This document shows, piece by piece, positions 15,272 to 17,751 of a stretch of 17,751 nt of DNA. How positions within the stretch are numbered: position 1 is the stretch's first letter; each line of letters begins with the position of its first letter. A program made the translations under genes and the position numbers. The stretch is from positions 1 to 17,751 of the forward strand of contig WFUI01000050.1 in the NCBI GenBank assembly GCA_015485035.1. The letters are read 5' to 3'. Source of the stretch: Mariprofundus sp. Its GTDB lineage: Bacteria > Pseudomonadota > Zetaproteobacteria > Mariprofundales > Mariprofundaceae. The notes below the pieces were generated by a model. That model was not told the DNA's origin and did not search any database. It saw nothing but the letters and a program-made list of their open reading frames with translations.

Positions 15272-16234
15272 ATGAAATATATTCTAGGGGCATTTAACTT
15301 CATTGCGCTAGCTCTTGGTATGATTGTTATTTATGTACTTGTTTTTGATGGACTCAGTAATAGAGATACGTCTGTTTCAGTAGTGAATAAAGCAAGAGGT
15401 TTTATTGGCAAACCTCCGCTTAAAATAGCGACAATTTCTTGTATGCCCCAGGATATTGAGGGAAGCACGTTCGTATTCGATTATCCTGTGTTGCATTCAC
15501 AAAATACAAAAATGGTTCAGTTAGAGTTGTCTAATCAGTTAAGAAATAAGTCAATTCTGCTTCATTTAAATGCGCCTGATGATCGAAATCGTCGAATTGT
15601 AAGCTCTCTGATTCCATCAATGGGGTCAGTGACAGTTACAGTTCCCGCTGAAAAATACAGTGTAAGTTTTGATATGGGTAATAATTTTTGCAACCTTAAC
15701 CGTGGTTTTTTGGGGAACCAAAAAAAGATAGGGATAAGGCAGCCTATTAATCTCGAAACGAAAAGCTACGCAACCTTAAATATTGATGATGGTGCAGTTT
15801 CAAATGGGGGATTAAAAATATCATTGAATGAGACTGACAGTGCCATGAATTCCGTGACCTCAACTAAAAGTGATGCATTTCTATCCTTACCAGTGTCTAG
15901 GGATGGGCATTTTTATGTTTCAGCAAAGAGTAATCATTTTCCGTTTGTGTTTATGGTTGATAGTGGTGCAACCAATGTTGCATTTCCAGCTCATTTCATT
16001 AAAAACTTAGGTGTAAAAAGATGTAGTCCTGTTACTACGAATACTGCAAATGGGATTGCAAAAGGCTGCGAAGCAATGGTAAAGGAAATTACTTTTGGGC
16101 CATATACAATAAATAACGTGAAAGTTGTATTTCTGAAACGGCTCAACACTCCACTATTGGGAATGAATGTGCTAAATAAGTTTAAAATGTTTAAGGTCGA
16201 TGATGAGCTGGAGCTTGTAAAAAAAGGCGGTTAG
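15272..16234 (+). CDS. Membrane-anchored retropepsin-like aspartic protease (clan AA)
   Basis: A 320-aa protein with one N-terminal membrane segment (about 4-25, LGAFNFIALALGMIVIYVLV), then a middle region of about 150 residues that I do not recognise, then a C-terminal retropepsin-like domain (about 205-320). That domain has DGHFYVSAKSN, the catalytic triplet D230-S-G in MVDSGATNVAF, TANG (258-261) and LLGMNVLNKF, as in the bacterial TIGR02281/clan AA family. These act as dimers because each chain gives one catalytic Asp. The anchor places the protease outside the cytoplasm. The start was chosen at the second of two adjacent ATGs, 4 nt after GGGGG. Codon and base use are AT-rich, unlike the genes before the tRNA. 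The protease target is unknown. Confidence 0.8.
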   Translation: MKYILGAFNFIALALGMIVIYVLVFDGLSNRDTSVSVVNKARGFIGKPPLKIATISCMPQDIEGSTFVFDYPVLHSQNTKMVQLELSNQLRNKSILLHLNAPDDRNRRIVSSLIPSMGSVTVTVPAEKYSVSFDMGNNFCNLNRGFLGNQKKIGIRQPINLETKSYATLNIDDGAVSNGGLKISLNETDSAMNSVTSTKSDAFLSLPVSRDGHFYVSAKSNHFPFVFMVDSGATNVAFPAHFIKNLGVKRCSPVTTNTANGIAKGCEAMVKEITFGPYTINNVKVVFLKRLNTPLLGMNVLNKFKMFKVDDELELVKKGG

Positions 16235-16256
16235 GAGTGTGGTTCGACTTTTTGGT

Positions 16257-16290
16257 ATATTAGACAAGCCTAAGGATCATCTAATATTTT
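16257..16290 (+). terminator. Candidate terminator between convergent genes
   Basis: ATATTAGA (16257-16264) and TCTAATAT (16280-16287) form an 8-bp stem, with CCTAAGG in the loop, followed by TTTTCTT. The stem is AT-rich and therefore weak. The position between two converging genes supports a termination role. Confidence 0.45.
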
Positions 16291-16300
16291 CTTGTACTGC

Positions 16301-16765
16301 TTAGCTAATATTACGAATTTGCTCGAATTCAGTAAAAACCGAAGAAGCGAGCATATCTAAGAGCTCAAGCTCCTCTGAGTGAAGATGATAAATTGCTGAA
16401 TGCGCTGGATTGTTGGGTGGTTCGGGGACATATGCAATCCTCACATTTGTTCCATGAGAGCTACATAGAGACTTTATATTAGCAACATTGCCTATACTTA
16501 AAACACTTGTAGGGCCAAGTGTCCTATCGGCTGACATAGCACTTTTTGTTTTTCTTAGTCGAGTTTTTTGATCACCATCAAAATACTCCAGCCAATTGAC
16601 GGAGAGGTACTCTTCGTTGGGCTTTAATTCCAAAGCTTGTGGAAGTATTCCTAAAACATTCCCACATTCATCTGTTCGTAGTTTTTTCCTGTTGACATGA
16701 CGAACGACATGATCTGTGTCGGGGATATGCATCCCCTTTTTTAGCTTTAGCTTTGCTGAAACCAT
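16301..16765 (-). CDS. Conserved protein of unknown function, third gene of the TIGR04255 cassette
   Basis: I do not recognise a named domain. The 154-aa protein starts with a basic segment (KLKLKKG). Then come HIPDTDHVVRHVNRKKL (13-29), LGILPQALELKPNEEYLSV (38-56) with NWLEYF (57-62), a middle segment, and RIAYVPEPPNNPAHSAIYHL (109-128) before a hydrophobic Glu-rich C-terminus. The compact HIPDTDHVVRHV, LSVNWLEYF and NNPAHSAIY blocks look like conserved family motifs, and H19 and H122 could be functional. The frame extends nine codons further to 16792, but ATG 16765 overlaps the preceding gene by 19 nt and is preferred. There is no signal peptide or membrane segment. It is probably co-transcribed with the two genes before it. 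Confidence 0.7.
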   Translation of the reverse strand: MVSAKLKLKKGMHIPDTDHVVRHVNRKKLRTDECGNVLGILPQALELKPNEEYLSVNWLEYFDGDQKTRLRKTKSAMSADRTLGPTSVLSIGNVANIKSLCSSHGTNVRIAYVPEPPNNPAHSAIYHLHSEELELLDMLASSVFTEFEQIRNIS

Positions 16766-17373
16766 ATTTCGGGCTTGTAAGGGGCCAGACACTCAGGTAA
16801 CCGGGCAATAGGTATGATGCCAGATGCTCGTTCAGTTTCTCCATTAATACATCTGGACAGGACCCATTTGACATGGATATTAGGAAGGAACTCGGCGGTT
16901 AACCGATTACTGCCATTCGTCCATGCCGCGATTATATTTCCGTTACTAGAAAGCCCCAATCCAGGAAGTCGCTTAGGATTAATTAAGATTATCCCTTTTA
17001 TGAACGCAGAAAAAGAGTCCTTATTAATAGGCTTGTCACCCTCTTCCCACTCATCCACGTCATGGAGTAAATCAATTTGATGAAATAGCGTATCACGCCA
17101 TGAGCGTTCCATGTGCATAGACACCCGAGACAAGGCGATTTTTACTGAGGCTGAAGCATCAAAGAGACACTCACTGAGTGATTCTGTGTCTGGAATATCA
17201 AATGATGCAGGTGATTTGGAAGGGATTAATTTTTTTAACTCCTCTCTAATATAAGTGTCCTTTTGAGGCCCCCATAAATGAGTCACATTAGATGCAAAAT
17301 CTCCACCACTAGCTTGTTCTTCAGCATTGATTGGTTGAAGCAAGTCAAGACAGGCATTAGAAAGTGTACTCAT
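16747..17373 (-). CDS. Conserved protein of unknown function, second gene of the TIGR04255 cassette
   Basis: No named domain is recognised. The 208-aa soluble protein has a variable N-terminal half. Its C-terminal half (about 100-205) looks strongly constrained: DEWEEGDKPINKDSFSAFI, then RLPGLGLSSNGNIIAAW (135-151), then RLTAEFLPNIHVKWVLS (157-173) and APYKPEIWF. The SNGNIIAAW and RLTAEFLP strands suggest a beta-sheet fold, but that is inference. ATG overlaps the TIGR04255 stop as ATGA, and its own end overlaps the third gene. No metal- or nucleotide-binding signature is seen. Confidence 0.75.
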   Translation of the reverse strand: MSTLSNACLDLLQPINAEEQASGGDFASNVTHLWGPQKDTYIREELKKLIPSKSPASFDIPDTESLSECLFDASASVKIALSRVSMHMERSWRDTLFHQIDLLHDVDEWEEGDKPINKDSFSAFIKGIILINPKRLPGLGLSSNGNIIAAWTNGSNRLTAEFLPNIHVKWVLSRCINGETERASGIIPIARLPECLAPYKPEIWFQQS

Positions 17374-17751
17374 CGTTGAAAAAGCTCCCTTGTCTTATCA
17401 GAAATAGAGGATTCAAAGACTCTGTTTTTTTCGATTCTCATGAGGTTAATCAGCTCAAAAATAGCATCGTCTTTCTGAGGTGCATTGGACTCTGTAAATA
17501 TATCCTGATCAATAACAAAAGATATATGGTTCAGTATCGGAGATGGAACTACTGTAGAGTTTAGCCTTAGTTGGCAACCAATATTTGGTACTGGCATCAT
17601 GCATTGCACATTGTAAAAATTTAAGTCCGGGAAAGAGTCTGGAACTTTTGGATAGATGTGAAAATAATCTTCATTCTTAAGACTAGAGCCAGTAACTGGT
17701 ATGTCGATTCGATTGATATACCGGATCCCAATGCGACTTATTTTTTTGTAA
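17370..17751 (-). CDS. TIGR04255 family protein, C-terminal part (start beyond window)
   Basis: The open frame continues to the window edge; the visible 126 codons are the C-terminal half. From the edge it reads RIGIRYINRIDIP (the characteristic TIGR04255 block), then EDYFHIYPKVP, and near the end INLMRIEKNRVFESSISDKT, the family's C-terminal signature of a helix pair followed by FESSI(S/T)DK. TIGR04255 proteins are sporadically distributed and their activity is not established to my knowledge. Although GTG 17607-17609 could start a shorter frame, the conserved block lies upstream of it, so the real start is outside. It overlaps the next gene by ATGA and is the first visible gene of the cassette. 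Confidence 0.85.
   Translation of the reverse strand, partial: YKKISRIGIRYINRIDIPVTGSSLKNEDYFHIYPKVPDSFPDLNFYNVQCMMPVPNIGCQLRLNSTVVPSPILNHISFVIDQDIFTESNAPQKDDAIFELINLMRIEKNRVFESSISDKTRELFQR

Noticed and set aside
16241..16256. GGTTCGAC resembling the tRNA T-loop, as a possible attachment-site repeat
   Set aside because: Only about seven bases match and the flanks differ; chance is the simpler explanation.
17364..17564. 66-codon open frame on the + strand across the TIGR04255 gene
   Set aside because: It is antisense to the recognisable C-terminal block of TIGR04255 and has no ribosome site.
1..17751. CRISPR array, rRNA genes or integrase
   Set aside because: No regularly spaced repeat, no rRNA segment and no tyrosine or serine recombinase motif was seen by eye on either strand.

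Overview
The window looks like a piece of a moderately GC-rich proteobacterial chromosome: about 15 kb of dense housekeeping genes, followed by an AT-rich accessory segment beyond a tRNA gene. The species cannot be fixed from the sequence. The gene families would fit a Gram-negative proteobacterium, perhaps a zetaproteobacterium (Mariprofundus-like), but that is an impression and no search was run.

Left end (1-530): a decayed REP-associated (RAYT, Y1 family) transposase remnant, then a 166-bp MITE-like element with 23-bp imperfect terminal inverted repeats and a strong central hairpin. It ends 36 bp before the next gene. Next is a + strand block (531-4858): a TrmA/RlmD-type rRNA m5U methyltransferase, a family 5 lipoprotein substrate-binding protein overlapping it by GTGA, a small VOC/glyoxalase-fold protein, and the tRNA 2-thiouridylase MnmA. 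Facing it is a phosphomannomutase/phosphoglucomutase (algC type, TTG start), divergent from a Rep-type helicase.

Central minus-strand block (8371-14932): trpS, scpA, scpB, rluB, an endonuclease III-related glycosylase, uvrC and a Cys-rich CWC protein run in one direction, and all six junctions between them overlap. The chain ends with an Rrf2/NsrR-like regulator gene that seems to have its own promoter. The genes cover tRNA charging, chromosome condensation (ScpAB), rRNA pseudouridylation and DNA repair. Several products carry Cys patterns of Fe-S proteins, including a tryptophanyl-tRNA synthetase with the Thermotoga-type [4Fe-4S] pattern and a glycosylase lacking the Lys of bifunctional EndoIII.

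Right end (15036-17751): a tRNA with anticodon CAT, its own promoter and a strong terminator. Beyond it the base composition drops sharply to AT-rich. This part holds a membrane-anchored retropepsin-like aspartic protease. Converging on it is a compact three-gene cassette: a TIGR04255-family protein (its start lies beyond the window), a 208-aa protein and a ~154-aa protein, all overlapping. The two small proteins have no function I can name, and the cassette is the best candidate here for an undescribed system.
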